Assembly (NCBI GenBank): GCA_013076295.1 | Contig: RQOL01000662.1 | Span: forward strand, 62,001-126,000 | Reading direction: 5' to 3' | Origin: Sanderia malayensis | Lineage: Eukaryota; Cnidaria; Scyphozoa; Semaeostomeae; Pelagiidae | Length of the DNA: 64,000 nucleotides | Part shown: positions 32,672-44,005 of the stretch, piece by piece | Layout of the letters: every line of letters begins with the position of its first letter | Numbering within the stretch: position 1 is the first letter of the stretch | Made by a program: the position numbers and the translations under genes | The notes under the pieces: generated by a model | Told to the model about the DNA's origin: nothing | Database searches by the model: none | Seen by the model: only the letters and a program-made list of their open reading frames with translations

Positions 32672-33992
32672 CTGATTAGACTCGTGATTTTCAAATTGCT
32701 GTGGCAGCTGAACTTCCACAGGTCGTTGTGTTAAATCAATTTCGCTTGTTTGACTTTGAATTTCCATTTCTGATCGATTTTCCACTGGTTGTATCGCCAT
32801 TTGACGCTCTTCATTGAAATTTAGAAGTTGGGGTTACCATTCTACATTACCAGGCAGTATTTGAGGAGGCTGAAATTCAATAGTATTTCCTTGAACACAA
32901 TTCGTGAGTTGAAGCTAATGTCGGAATTGTAATTTGTATTTACGGAATATATGCTTCATCAAGAAGGTAGAAATAGGCCAATAAAGGGGCTATAGGGTTT
33001 GGGCTATTGAAAGTAGCCGATTGAATTTCCACTGCATGTGCTGATTGTGTTATTGTACCTGAATATCATGGGGAATTTGAGCATGTTGTTGCATCTGAAC
33101 TTCTCCAGGCGGTATTGCCTGTTCCATTTCCTCATTCTCATTTGCAATATCTGTTTCCGATTGCAAGTCGACTGGCCGCATACGGGGATGCTGAAAATGG
33201 ATCGCAATTGTTTATGTTTGTTTTTCTCGAGTATTTGCAGTTCTAGCCAGCTGTAACTACTTCACCAGAAGTTAATTGATATAGGTACATCACTATTGCA
33301 TTCAAGTTTTGAAATATTTAAATTGGTTAGGGCAGTTCTGGTTGGGTTAACTGGGTTGGTTAATTATTGGTTGGTTGCGTTTGAGGAACTATATCACCTG
33401 AACTTCATTGTTAACTCCATAATCCATGTCAACATCTGCCGGTTGTATTGCTGCCTCTAGTACGCCATTGGGATATTGATTGTATGGTTCAAAGTGCAAA
33501 GCAAGAGGCTGTAATTGTACATCCTAAAATGTGAATATGCGTTGGGTTGATAGGTGTCAAAGTGGGGAAGATTTATAACATATGATTTGAACTCGATATA
33601 TGTTAATCATGTAAGTAGTAACGTAAGATAGATATTATGCTTTGTACCTGGGGTGGAACGGACAAGGCTGCCTGATACTGGAAGCCAATGTTGATTTCTT
33701 GTGGGGCTGGTAGAAGTCCATAATGGGCATTCATCACATGTTCTTCCCGTGGCATATACAATGGCTGAATTTGGTGATAGTCAATTGGGATTGGGTTGTA
33801 TTGCGGAGCTGGGTGTTGACGGTGTTGAAGTTGTAGCTGTCGAACGTCATTCACTGCTCCCGGTACGGAATTATCTTGCTGTGGCTGGACAGGTGCGGGC
33901 TGTTGAATATTGTCTCGAGCTAGCCGATTTGCTTGCCTCCGTTCTTCTCTGCGCCTGCCGCCAGCAATGCTTGTGCGACTCTTTCGGGGCAT
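32672..33992 (-). pseudogene. Helitron N-terminal exons (basic start, Gln/Pro-rich duplicated exons)
   Basis: Exon 1 (33,992-33,648) starts MPRKSRTSIAGGRRREERRQ, a basic DNA-binding or NLS-like head, then turns Gln/Pro-rich and ends ...VPPQ at a GTACAAAG donor. The next three exons (33,523-33,398, 33,190-33,059 and 32,869-32,672; 126, 132 and 198 bp) are multiples of three, mostly end in a Gln codon before a GTACAA or GTGATA donor, and are acidic, Gln-rich linkers. Their borders and flanking introns look alike, indicating tandem exon duplication. The 198-bp exon contains an in-frame TAA after GNVEW, one of only two nonsense codons found in the gene. Confidence 0.7.
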
Positions 33993-34964
33993 GTTGCAAG
34001 TGGTTATATGAAATGAAATAAGAATTTCTTATCTATGATATTTCAAGTGTTGCAAGTTGCAAATATCTTATAGATGATATAAGATGGAGAAAAAGAGTCA
34101 ATAGTTAATGTAGGATGAGCTGTGAAAAGGAGACAGACTATCAGTTGATAAAGAAAAAATAAGGCTGTATAAATATTAGGTTAAATGCAGGTCAAATTGA
34201 CATGAGACAGAGTGAATGTAATGACATGGGAATGTGAAACAGCAACATAAAATGGCTTACATTATTCTATTTGTTCTTTGTTCTTTTACAACTCAGTAAT
34301 GCTGTAAAACATTAGATTTATTAATAATAATTAATAATGACACTAATAAAGTCGTTGTTGCTGCTCAAAAGGAAGAATATATCATACATCACATTCCAAA
34401 TTTATGTAGACAAATTTAAACTTCAATAAACCCGGCCATATCCAGTTGTAAATTATTTGTAAGCATGAAAAAGATGTCTATGTATAGGAAACAGAGGTAC
34501 AAATGATTATATTGAAGAACAAACAGCGGAAGCAATGTGATGATTTAAAAGGTACTTGATAATGTGTGAAGAAGAAATCATAGGGAATTAAGTTAATTTT
34601 GTTGATTTTTAGAAATTAATTCTTGAAACTCACCAAGTTCTTTCCGGGAGCAACTTTCAGGAAATCTATAAGAAGAATGGGGTAAATTTATATTGTATGG
34701 ATGGTTTGAAAAATACTCAGTTCAAATAAACAATTCAGGTTTAGATTGATATATACGTCATAGGGAGACGCTCTAAGGCTGAAAAAGAGCTAGAATAACC
34801 CAAAGGAGATTTAGAATTTAATAAGCACTTACGGCTTATTAAATTCAGTTGTTTTCCTGGTATATTCCTTCTTCAATGCTAAAAGCGGCCTGAAAAATAT
34901 GTAAATTCTCAATAGTAATAATACTTGAAGGTTTAATATTTTAAAGGAATAGAATGTATAGGTA
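33993..34964. other. Helitron 5' flank; short splice-site-flanked patches
   Basis: Minus-strand stretches such as DFLKVAPGKNL (about 34,672-34,640) end at GTGAGT, and LALKKEYTRKTTEFNKP (about 34,890-34,830) ends at GTAAGT. They look like tiny exons but no gene can be assembled. The Helitron 5' TC terminus was not located. Confidence 0.35.
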
Positions 34965-35335
34965 CACGTTTTTTATAAGAAACCTGGCTGAAGGCCTAGT
35001 GGTAAAAGTTTCTTAATTTTTAGCCACATTTTAGTTCTAAAAGTTTCTTAATTTAATGAAAAAAGTTGTAGTGAAAACGAAGAAAAAAACGTGGATGTGG
35101 CACAACATTAGTATTATAACAAAGAAAAATCGTCACTGCGAAAAATCGTCATGTGGAGCCGAGAATGTTATGCTTTGCACATAAAACATACTTACTGTAG
35201 TTGACATTTGTTGAATCCCTAAAAGAAAAACGTGTTTCCGAAACTTCTAATGTTTCATAAATATTTTCTTGTAGTTGTAAAAGTTTCTTAAATGCTAGGG
35301 CGTCTGCATGTAGGCTTCTTATAAACCGGTTTCTT
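34965..35335. mobile_element. MITE-like element, copy 2
   Basis: Starts TTTTTTATAAGAAACCTG, close to copy 1 at 20,055. The right end is a diverged inverted copy (TAGGCTTCTTATAAACC). The interior differs from copy 1 and has repeated AAAAGTTTCTTAA phrases. Confidence 0.55.
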
Positions 35336-37900
35336 AAAAAAAAACATGTATGTTTCACCCACTATAAAGTAAGAAAAGGTGGTTTTGTGAAAATGCAACT
35401 TACCCACAATAGGTACCAATGAAATACCTCCTTTATAACATACAATTTAGAGTTTCCTATATTTTCGTTTGTCAATTTTATTTGATTCTTTTCAATCTTT
35501 CTATCTCGTTCTTGATCATTTACAATCGTATCGTAAATTGAACTTAGTATTATTATTAAGCTGACGCAATTATAATTTGAAACTCGCGGTCAGTTGTTGA
35601 TTATTGGTTAATTGCTTCCACACTCCGTAGCACAGGGAATAAAGGAAGAAAAGAAGACAATGGTCGAGATGCAGGCTTTTTTCGTTCTCATCAACCTCGA
35701 AATTGATACATGTCTGATGGAACCCTTTCCATTGTAGTTATTTCTCACATTGCAATAGATCAATATCATCATTTAGGTTAAAGCTTAAAATATTAATATA
35801 TTCCACGCATCTCTTTGATTATAATGATGGCTTTAAATGACAGAAATTAAAACAACAACAAAATATTCAAGTCTGCAAATTACATTTCCAGTATGAATTG
35901 TTTCATATTATTCCTAGAAACAACAACTTCTCAATGTATTGTGCATTAAATTCAAAACTGTGTTTGCAAGTAACGCTGTGTTTGCTCTTGTTCATGTCTG
36001 AAACATTTCGAAAAAGATGGCACTATATTATATATACTGCAATGTTGATCTACTATGCAAAGACAGAACTATCATTCATAGACAATTACAATGTTATTGA
36101 CTACAACAACAACAGTGATATATTGTTAAACTCTTAATTTGATTTTCATAATGGATGAATGAGAAGAAAACAAAATCTGTGGCTTGCTGGTTGAAAATAG
36201 ATCTATGACCATTAACTATGGAAAACCTAGACTATTCATGTAAATTAAAAGAAGCATTTTCATTAAAAAATGCATTGTGACTACGCAGATATTTAGGAAG
36301 ATAATTATGTAAGTTTGCATGCAGTTTTTCCTACTTTCTCTTTGATTTGTTGCATATTAATAGACATCTTAGCATACCTTCGCTGACTATCAAGGCAGGT
36401 TATAGAATAAACATACATATTAACATTTCGACCTTATGAAATATGAGATGCTATTGCCATCACATTTTTATAAAGCAATATATTTTCAGAGGAAAGAGAA
36501 CTAAGAATATTGCATTTTCTTTAGCAATAAGCAGTTGCAGAGAGGGATTGCAAAATATTAACCTATATCTTCAACTGCAGTAGAGATTCCACTAACATTG
36601 ATTGAATATCAAACAATCTGTTGGATCCTTATCATGCAGTATCCCCTTATACCTTTTCCTTGAATAGCAATAAGAATTTTAGTATACTTTTGTTAACTAT
36701 CATGGTATATTGTATAATAATCACACAAATAGAATTTGTACCTCATTGCGTCTGTTAACTGAGAAAACTTGTGATGAATGGTTGCAAAATCATTGCTGTC
36801 TGTGTTCAGCCCACCGATGTTAGAAACAACACTTGTACAACATGACATACAGAATTAAGTGACTACATTGAAGAAATCAGGATCTTGTATTACATGATTG
36901 GAGATTGAAATGGGGAGGTTTGGGACATTCTAATTGCTGCATCACAACAATATTAAATGATAGTTAATGTTAGAAGCAGTCATATACCTTCATTGTGCTT
37001 TTAAGGGTGGGGAAATTTATAGATCTACCTGAACATAGATCACAAAGAGCATCACACCTTAACAGAAAGTTCAGAAAAAATTTTAAATAAAGAGAGAATC
37101 TGTAATGTCAAGTTTAATTTTGGTTTGATTTTGATTCAATGTATCTGAATATAAAAAGAAATAAAGAAATCAATATTGTTGAGTATGACATTAGAGACAA
37201 AACGGATGATGTAATGCTATTGCAACGAAAAATTTACATTTAAATCAAGTACAACGATTTCCACAGCTGGCATTGGATTTACATTAGTTTCAATTATATA
37301 CAACATAACAATAAGCACAGGACACCGTGTAATGCAAAAGTACTTCATAATCATCATCGATGTGAATTGCATGGTGAAAGGAGTTTCATGGGAGTGAGTA
37401 TTGGGTTTGGCTGGCATAACAAAGAAGGCAGCCACAAGGTCAAACGAATTGTGAAGAGATATATTCCAGCCAAGTGAAAGCAGCATGTAGATATGGGCAG
37501 AGCATTAAACACTCTTTCTCAAAACAATAAATATAAACAGGCATCAAAACATAAGCGAAAGCAAAGTTCTGATTGTGGGGTCAAAAACAACAATGAGTGA
37601 AATACAATTGGCCTAAGCAATCTCCAGTTTATATGGCAACTTGAAAGGGGTGAGACTAAAAAGGAACTGTACTTGCTATTGATCTAAGCCAAGATGAATG
37701 TCTCCCTCAGCTATAGTCTCTTTTATTTCAGCATCAAGTTCCGTTCCGATCCAACATTTTGGAAAAAAAACATTGGGACAGCCAGCATGCACAATTGCTA
37801 TGTAGACGAAACATAACATAAATCAAAATCATACAACAAACAATAAGACAACCAGCTTCATTTTCGCAACAACAGAGTTTCCTGTATTCTATTGTTTTGC
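35336..37900. repeat. Diverged direct-repeat unit, copy 2
   Basis: Aligns in patches and in order with 20,429-22,100. Examples are the CATTGCTGTCTG patch near 36,793, the minus-strand reading FDLVAAFFVMPAKP near 37,440-37,400, and GACGAAACATAACATAAATCAAAATC near 37,806. Much of 35,340-36,700 is plain AT-rich DNA with no gene seen. Confidence 0.45.
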
Positions 37901-38690
37901 AGCCTCGTTTTAAAGTTTCTGTTAATCTGGATGTTCACAAACCATGATCGGGTTTTAATTTGATCAATTTTCACAACTGGATTGGCCTGCACCCATCAAT
38001 CCAACCCAACCCCGAAGAAAACTCAACTCTCAACTGAACACGGAACATGCTGTGCAGTACTGTGCGGAGGGGAGTACGCCCTTTCTAGCTTGTTCTCTTC
38101 TCCTACGTGTTCACTTGTGATAGTAAGTATCTTTTCCAGATCAGATCGTATTATAGCACTGCAATCTTTCAAATTACACCTTTCAAATAAATCTGTAGCG
38201 TTTTTTAAAGGTTTTCATTCATTTTACCAGGGTGTAAGACTTGAGGAAATATCCTAGTTTGACAACATCTCTTGAGAGTAATGCACATTTAACAAAAAGG
38301 GATGCTAGAGATAAGATACATTGTCTGTATTGGAAAATGAGATAAGATTCGGTGCTTGTTACGTTTTTGACCCTGAAATAGCAACTTTGTTTTTTTTTCA
38401 TGTGTTCAGACAGGGAAAGAAATTTAAAACTTCACTCTGATTTTGGAGCAAAAAGCTGGCAACCAAAATATATTGTCTCCCGGAGCATTGAAACTCGAAA
38501 TATAATAAACTACACATGAACTTGTAGCTGAGAGAACAGCGAATCCAATAAAAATAACTTCATTTCTATAACACATCTTTTAACTTAATATGAACTGGAG
38601 AATTATTAACACATCTTTTCAAATAACACATCTTTCAAATTGTTAGAAGAATTTACTTCAGAAAATGATATTTGCTGTGAAAAATTCAAT
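37901..38690. other. Spacer, nothing recognised
   Basis: No conserved motif in any frame; simple AT-rich DNA with short A/T runs. Confidence 0.5.
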
Positions 38691-39570
38691 ACTTGAAACA
38701 CACTTTACAAACTTCTGGACATTTTGAAAGACTTAAAAATTGGTGATCACTATTAGTAGACTTCATAGTTCTTCAAATCAAAGATAAAATGAAAAGGGGG
38801 TCCCGGATTCATTGTTATTTTTGTACGGAAATTAATAATGTATTGGTGAGATTATTTTTGGGAAAATTATAATTAGCATAATATGAGCAGAAATTTAGCA
38901 CACGTGATAATTCTTGGAGGTGAAGAAAGAGGGAAAGGAAAGTCCCAAATACATGGTTACCTTTGAACAAAATTTATTAATGTAATTGTGAGATCATTTT
39001 TTGAAAAATATTAAATTGCCAAAGTATAAGGAATTTAAGTTATTGAATAGTACCTACCAACAAAGACTTTCAATTGCAGATTGAAATGCATTAACCTTTA
39101 AGTTAATGTGAAGAAAAAATTCCACCAACAGAATTCTTGTGATGTGACGGCTTGCAAGTCATCGATAGATTTCCATGAGACACTGAGATTCAAGAAAAAG
39201 CATGTATAAAAATTAAGAAGCAAATGTGGACATCGTGAAGAATTTAAAAAATGGTGATCAATTTTAGTAGATTTAGTAATTCTTGAAGTCAAAGATAAAA
39301 TGAAAGGGTTGTCCCAGGTTCATTGTTACTTTGGTACTGAAATTATTAATGTATTGTTGAGATGATTTTTGGGAAAATTTCAATTTGCAAATGTATAAGG
39401 AACTTAAAATATTATTTATTACTTACCGACAAAGATATTTGAGTGCAGATTCAAAAGCATTAGCCATTAAGTTGAGGCGAGACATATAATTCAGGAAATA
39501 ATTTCTTGTGATTTGATGATTTGGAAATTATTCAGGCCTCTCAGTACAACTGAATTTAAGACAAATATCT
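38691..39570 (-). repeat. About three tandem units of roughly 290-310 bp with exon-like minus-strand ends
   Basis: Phrases such as TGGTGATCA, CAAAGATAAAATGAAA, GTCCC and ATTAATGTA recur in order near 38,745, 38,930 and 39,250. On the minus strand units read ...NLMANAFESALKYLCR then GTAAGT and ...NLKVNAFQSAIESLCW then GTAGGT, resembling a duplicated exon with its donor. The protein family is unrecognised. Confidence 0.5.
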
Positions 39571-39870
39571 GAAACATGGAAAATCAATGCTTAATGTGTT
39601 GAAATTATAAGAAAAGTATGTAGAAACATGTATGTAGATGAAAATGGAATGCCTCAACCACCCTCCACATACAGTATAATTTATTTACCAAGGTTAATAA
39701 TTCTCCAGTTCATATTAAATTAAAACAACATGCTGCTTGTACCTTGGTTCAGATATATCAGGATTGTCTTTGTGAAAAGTAATAAACTGTTGGAGGGTGA
39801 AGTAAGATTTACCTGAACCAAGAAGCCATTCCTCTATAATGAAATACATGCTGCTGTAATTGAAACACAT
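39571..39870. other. Short AT-rich spacer
   Basis: No gene or recognised repeat. Confidence 0.5.
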
Positions 39871-41199
39871 AAATACACTTTGAAATGTGAGAAAAAACTT
39901 GCAATTTCAGCTCAAAATACACAAAACGAAGCTAACACCTTGGCAATAACTGCCGAAAGTGTTGGGGTAATGACAATGGGGTTTGGCAAGTTAGAATCTA
40001 AATTAGGCAACTGCAAAAGCCATGTTCTGTGGGTAAAATTTGCCTGTTTTGGAGTGAAAACGAAGCTTGCCTTAAATCGTCCAAAAACAGAGGAAAATCA
40101 TGGAATTAGAAAAACAACCCCAACAGACTTTAGTTCTGGTACAAATAAAGAGTTATCGAAATTTTAAATGGAGAAATTCCGCCCAGAGAGACCCGAAATA
40201 TTAAAGATTGTACTTATGTTTATCTTAGGCCCATCTTTTGAAACAAAAACGAAAGCAGGAAAGAGGAATGAAACTAAGCCAGTTTCTTTCTTAAAAATAC
40301 CAAAACAGAAATTACCTTGTCCCAAACGTTTAAAGGTTGTCTGCCCGTGTTCAGCCAGCAATTTCAAGGTCTCAGCAACAATTTCCACCAGCTATTTCTC
40401 CCTGAAACTTCTCCGACTTTGCAAAAAGATCCAATTACAGAACCATGTGCTTTCGAAATCTGATATCTTGTTGTGGTGGGTCTGGTATTTCATGAAGGGG
40501 GCGGGTGGAATTTTCGAGAAGGTGGAAAACAAAACTTGCTATAACTCCAGAACCGAGAGGAATATTCAAGAACCGAAAACGGCATCTTGATCAGCGTGAT
40601 GTAGCGATTATGTCCATTACAATTCAAAAGGTGAAACTTTTCCGGTAAGGGTCTAAAAAATCCAAAGTTTTTGCGTCCTTTTTTGGGCGCCTCAAAGCAT
40701 TATGTTTTCACTAAGAAATCCCCCTGGAAAGCACCTCGAAATTGTTTTCACCTCTCAAAAAAGGGCAAAATACAGAAAGAATTAGAGGAAAAAAGTCGAC
40801 ATTACGTTAGCTGCGTTATCAGGGAAGAGTTATCGAAAGTTTTAACAGAAAAAATCTCTTGAGAACGACCCTAAAAACTCAAAATTTCGACTCCCTCAAC
40901 AACCCTCCTTCTTTGCATTTCGGCAATGTGGGAAGGAAGCTCGGAGAAGGTTGGAAAACAAAATCACAAATATCTCCGCAACCGTTTGAGATATCGGAAA
41001 ACAGAAAGCGTTACTTTATTCTCCGCTCCTTTTGAGTGCAAGTTTGCCTCCCTACACCCACGAACAAAAAAGCCTTTTTGACCTCAAGGATTTTCCTTTG
41101 AAGTCTTTGTTCGCTTGACAGCCCATTGACAGCCCATTGTCCCCGATCTAAACCCCGGAAAAAAAGTCGCCTCCGTCACATGATATCATAGATTAGTAA
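39871..41199 (+). mobile_element. Non-coding repeat element interrupting the second Helitron
   Basis: Its right end (CGCCTCCGTCACATGATATC...AGTAATATA) resembles the terminus of block A at 17,725 and breaks the Helitron Rep frame exactly where ETQINVNSY should continue. The interior has A-rich phrases such as GAGATATCGGAAAACAGAAAG and short plus frames with no recognisable domain. The left limit is approximate. Confidence 0.4.
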
Positions 41200-42524
41200 T
41201 ATAGATAGCTGTTGACATTGATTTGAGTTTCAGGAACTTGTTCTTTCGGAAAGTGCTTTTTGCACTTGTTATTTTCCATGCACACGCAATGAGGATTTAA
41301 AACTCCACAGGGTCCATGTGTCATGTGCTTTAGGACCAACTTGTGATATTTTGCATCCTGTGGATCCGGTATCTCTGCTGATATGAATTGATCCACCTGA
41401 CAATGAACATGATAATTAGCTACTATTATTGAGATCACGTACAGAATAGTTGTAGCACATGTTGATCATGACATATTCTGCATTTGATGTTATAGATATA
41501 ATTATGTATCAGCTTGTGAAAGAAACAGGATCATGTGTGCGTGTGGTAGTCCTCTCTTCTGAAATTCTATGACATACACATGTGCTGTGACATGTCCAAG
41601 AATGTGCTTGTCTAGTATGTCTTTGAGTAGTTCCTTGAGTTTGAGTTGAAATACTCTTGTGACAATGTCTGGTCGATCATTGGCCGTCTGATACGGATGA
41701 ATGTTTTCTTCTATTTCCTTCCATTTAGGATTGGCAGTCATTGTTAAGAAGATGTCTGGCTTGCCATACTTCCTTACGATTGTCATTGCATCTTGAAAGT
41801 GTTGATACATATTTCTTTGGCTGCCTGGAAAGGATGACGGTAGAATGATAACACGGCCAATATCGATATGGATGGGCTGATTCGGATTGTTAGCCCTGGC
41901 CATCTGGTTTTCGATTTCAGCTCTTCGGTGGAGATGATCCATCAGGCCACGATATGTGTCAACACAAAGCTGACGTTGATTATTCATAATCCAGTGCAGT
42001 TTATTGCCTTCTATCTTCGTGTATGCATCTACCAGATACTGTTGAAATAGAAGTGACGCAATGTGGATGGCTGAGAATGCATCCCTGACCTGGATTCTGT
42101 ATAAATAGTATTTGGCGAGGGTTAGTCTGGTACGAAGGTTACGATTGTTGTGGTGTTCACCCGCCGTGTGTGCTGTCGGCAATTGTTGAAGGTCCAAACT
42201 GTAGCCTCTGTCACCATGAAAGAAAATCAATGGATACGTGAGAGAATCGGCAATGGAATTTTTTGGCGTAAATCTTCATGAGATCTCCGCGTCTTGTTTG
42301 TATCTGCAATTCTCTATCATCAGGATTCGGTGCACCTCCATTCTGTAGTATATAGCTGCAATTTCTCTGGCATTAGGATTATTGTATCTGCGATCTTGTT
42401 GTGGGCGACCTGTTATGATCATTTTGAATGTCGGAACAGACTGATTGTTTGCAATAGCTTGCTGCCGCTGTTCCTCGAATATTTCACCCATGCTTCGATA
42501 ATGTTGTGCAAATCGTAACCAGGA
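41200..42524 (-). pseudogene. Second Helitron copy, Rep fragment
   Basis: Same family as 23.3-34.0 kb. Segments are RFAQHYRSMGEIFEEQRQQ (42,520-), FKMIITGRPQQDRRY, a frameshift near 42,270, then 42,230-41,502 with FFHGDRGYSLDL, VIILPSSFPGSQRN and KRGLPHAHMILFLSQAD (HxH motif). An intron-like gap (41,400-41,500) precedes VDQFISAEIPDPQD and CVCMENNKCKKHFP. It lacks the tyrosine and helicase regions. Both ends are abrupt: a Gypsy gag fragment upstream (42,525) and another repeat downstream (41,199). Confidence 0.9.
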
Positions 42525-43060
42525 CAATTCACTAATAGGTGAACAAATTGTCTTATGTTCTTTCCACTGTGCCTTTTCAAACTGGTTGCTGCAATATCTC
42601 ACTGTTTTGAAATTTTTACACAGCATAAAACTGTCACCTTGTTTTGTCAACTGGCAGTTATTTCATTGTTTGTGGTTGGACGTTTCAATTCAAATTCACT
42701 TTTAAGCGTGTTCTGTAAGGGCTTTTTTCTGCAACTGAAATTTCATTAACCTTTTTCATTTTGCACTCAAAGCAAACCTTTTCTTTCTGATATCATCAAC
42801 TGTAGCATCTTGTGAAAATGAACACAGACCTGTGCGGACAGTGCCATCCACTAAACCGGTTTCAACTGATTGGAGAAATAATCCATTCACTAAGCTTGGA
42901 ACTATACTTTAGGTCAGCTTCTGTTTCCTCTCTGCAGGCAAATAAAGTCTTTTGTCTGCAGTCGGTATGAGGGAGTTTACAGGATCCTCATTTTGATTTT
43001 GTGACATTGTGAGAAGCTGTTGATAAAGGTTGGTGGCACTTCCCTCCTTGTAATGTGATC
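42525..43060 (-). pseudogene. Gypsy-type gag fragment with MYND-like zinc finger
   Basis: The minus strand reads GSATNLYQQLLTMSQNQNEDP and LVNGLFLQSVETGLVDGTVR (gag/capsid-like), then FMLCKNFKTVRYCSNQFEKAQWKEHKTIC, a MYND-like finger in which some expected Cys are replaced by Phe. Stops and shifts interrupt it. The frame then fuses directly to Helitron Rep sequence at about 42,525. It is an old, broken retrotransposon piece with no protease or reverse transcriptase. Confidence 0.55.
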
Positions 43061-44005
43061 AAAGTATATTCCTTAATCTGGGCAAAGGGATACTGCCAGA
43101 ACCCTCCCAAATAGCTGCCAATTTGTTAACCTGGTGAAATTGCATTTATAATTGCATTTACAATCTTTCTCAGAATACCCTGTCCCTAAACCAAGCCTAT
43201 ACTTGTCTTATCAAAGAAACATAAGATAATTCATCTCTTTGACAAACCTCACCAACCTGACCAATTATTCGAAATTCTCTTCTGAACATACTGTTCATAA
43301 CAACAAGAAAAGTTATGCAGGGTGAAGATTTTAGGCCATCTGCAACATCTCAGGATGGTTTATAATTTTCAGTTTAAAGTTGATTTAGTCAGAGGAGAAC
43401 CATTTGCCCAGCGGAAAAGAGGGGCTGTGGAATCACCACATACATTCAAGTAATGTAAAAGAGTTGAAACCCGACAGAGGGCGGAGCCTAAGTATTCCGA
43501 TTCTCTATTTTGTATTTTGTTCTTGCTGTACTGTACCTCAGAATCGAGAGTGATTCTTTCCCTTGCCCTCAGAGGGATGTAATACGGCTACATTTTATTA
43601 GCACAGCTTAGCCTCGGTTTAGCTAGAAATTTCCCTTGTTTCTACGTATTACTATTTTATCCAGTTTTATTCTCTTTTAGTCTCGTTTAGCCAACTCGTA
43701 CTATCTATTCATTTATCCGTTTGTTTATTGTTATACTTATTCACTTGCCTCAAGATTATCTTGCTTATCGTTAGACTCATTCGATTCAATACTTTATTGT
43801 TCAAGTCATCACTTAATCACATTCTGTAACATATACTCTCGTATCTTTGGTATGCCTTATTTGCTCTATACTTCTACTAATGACACTGTATCGGATTTAC
43901 TGTAGGGTATACGTCAGGGTATATTTATAGCCTTGGCCTTTTGTGTAATCAGTTTTTAGTCTTGTCTTTTGGTCATACAGTTGTCACGCGATACACCTAA
44001 GTGCA
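43061..44005 (-). other. Spacer, possibly an LTR-like stretch
   Basis: The segment from about 43,480 to 44,000 lies upstream (minus sense) of the gag fragment and has a TATA-like CTATAAATA on the minus strand near 43,932. That would fit a Gypsy LTR, but no matching second LTR is in the window. Confidence 0.3.

Larger units (their letters stand above)
23262..33992 (-). mobile_element. Helitron with ten in-phase exons, interrupted by a nested MULE
   Basis: Exons on the minus strand: 33,992-33,648; 33,523-33,398; 33,190-33,059; 32,869-32,672; 32,527-32,023; 31,795-30,612; 30,477-29,534 continued after the MULE at 25,298-24,982; 24,827-23,797; 23,681-23,262. All junctions are GT-AG and the exon lengths keep phase throughout, giving about 5.2 kb (about 1,734 codons). 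Only two in-frame stops are seen, besides the MULE insertion and a changed Walker A lysine. It encodes an N-terminal Cys/His finger, HUH Rep and a Pif1-type helicase. No endonuclease domain follows, so it is a canonical Helitron rather than a Helentron. Confidence 0.85.

Noticed and set aside
43480..44000. Definite Gypsy LTR
   Set aside because: TATA-like box and position fit, but no second LTR copy, TG...CA ends or primer-binding site could be established.
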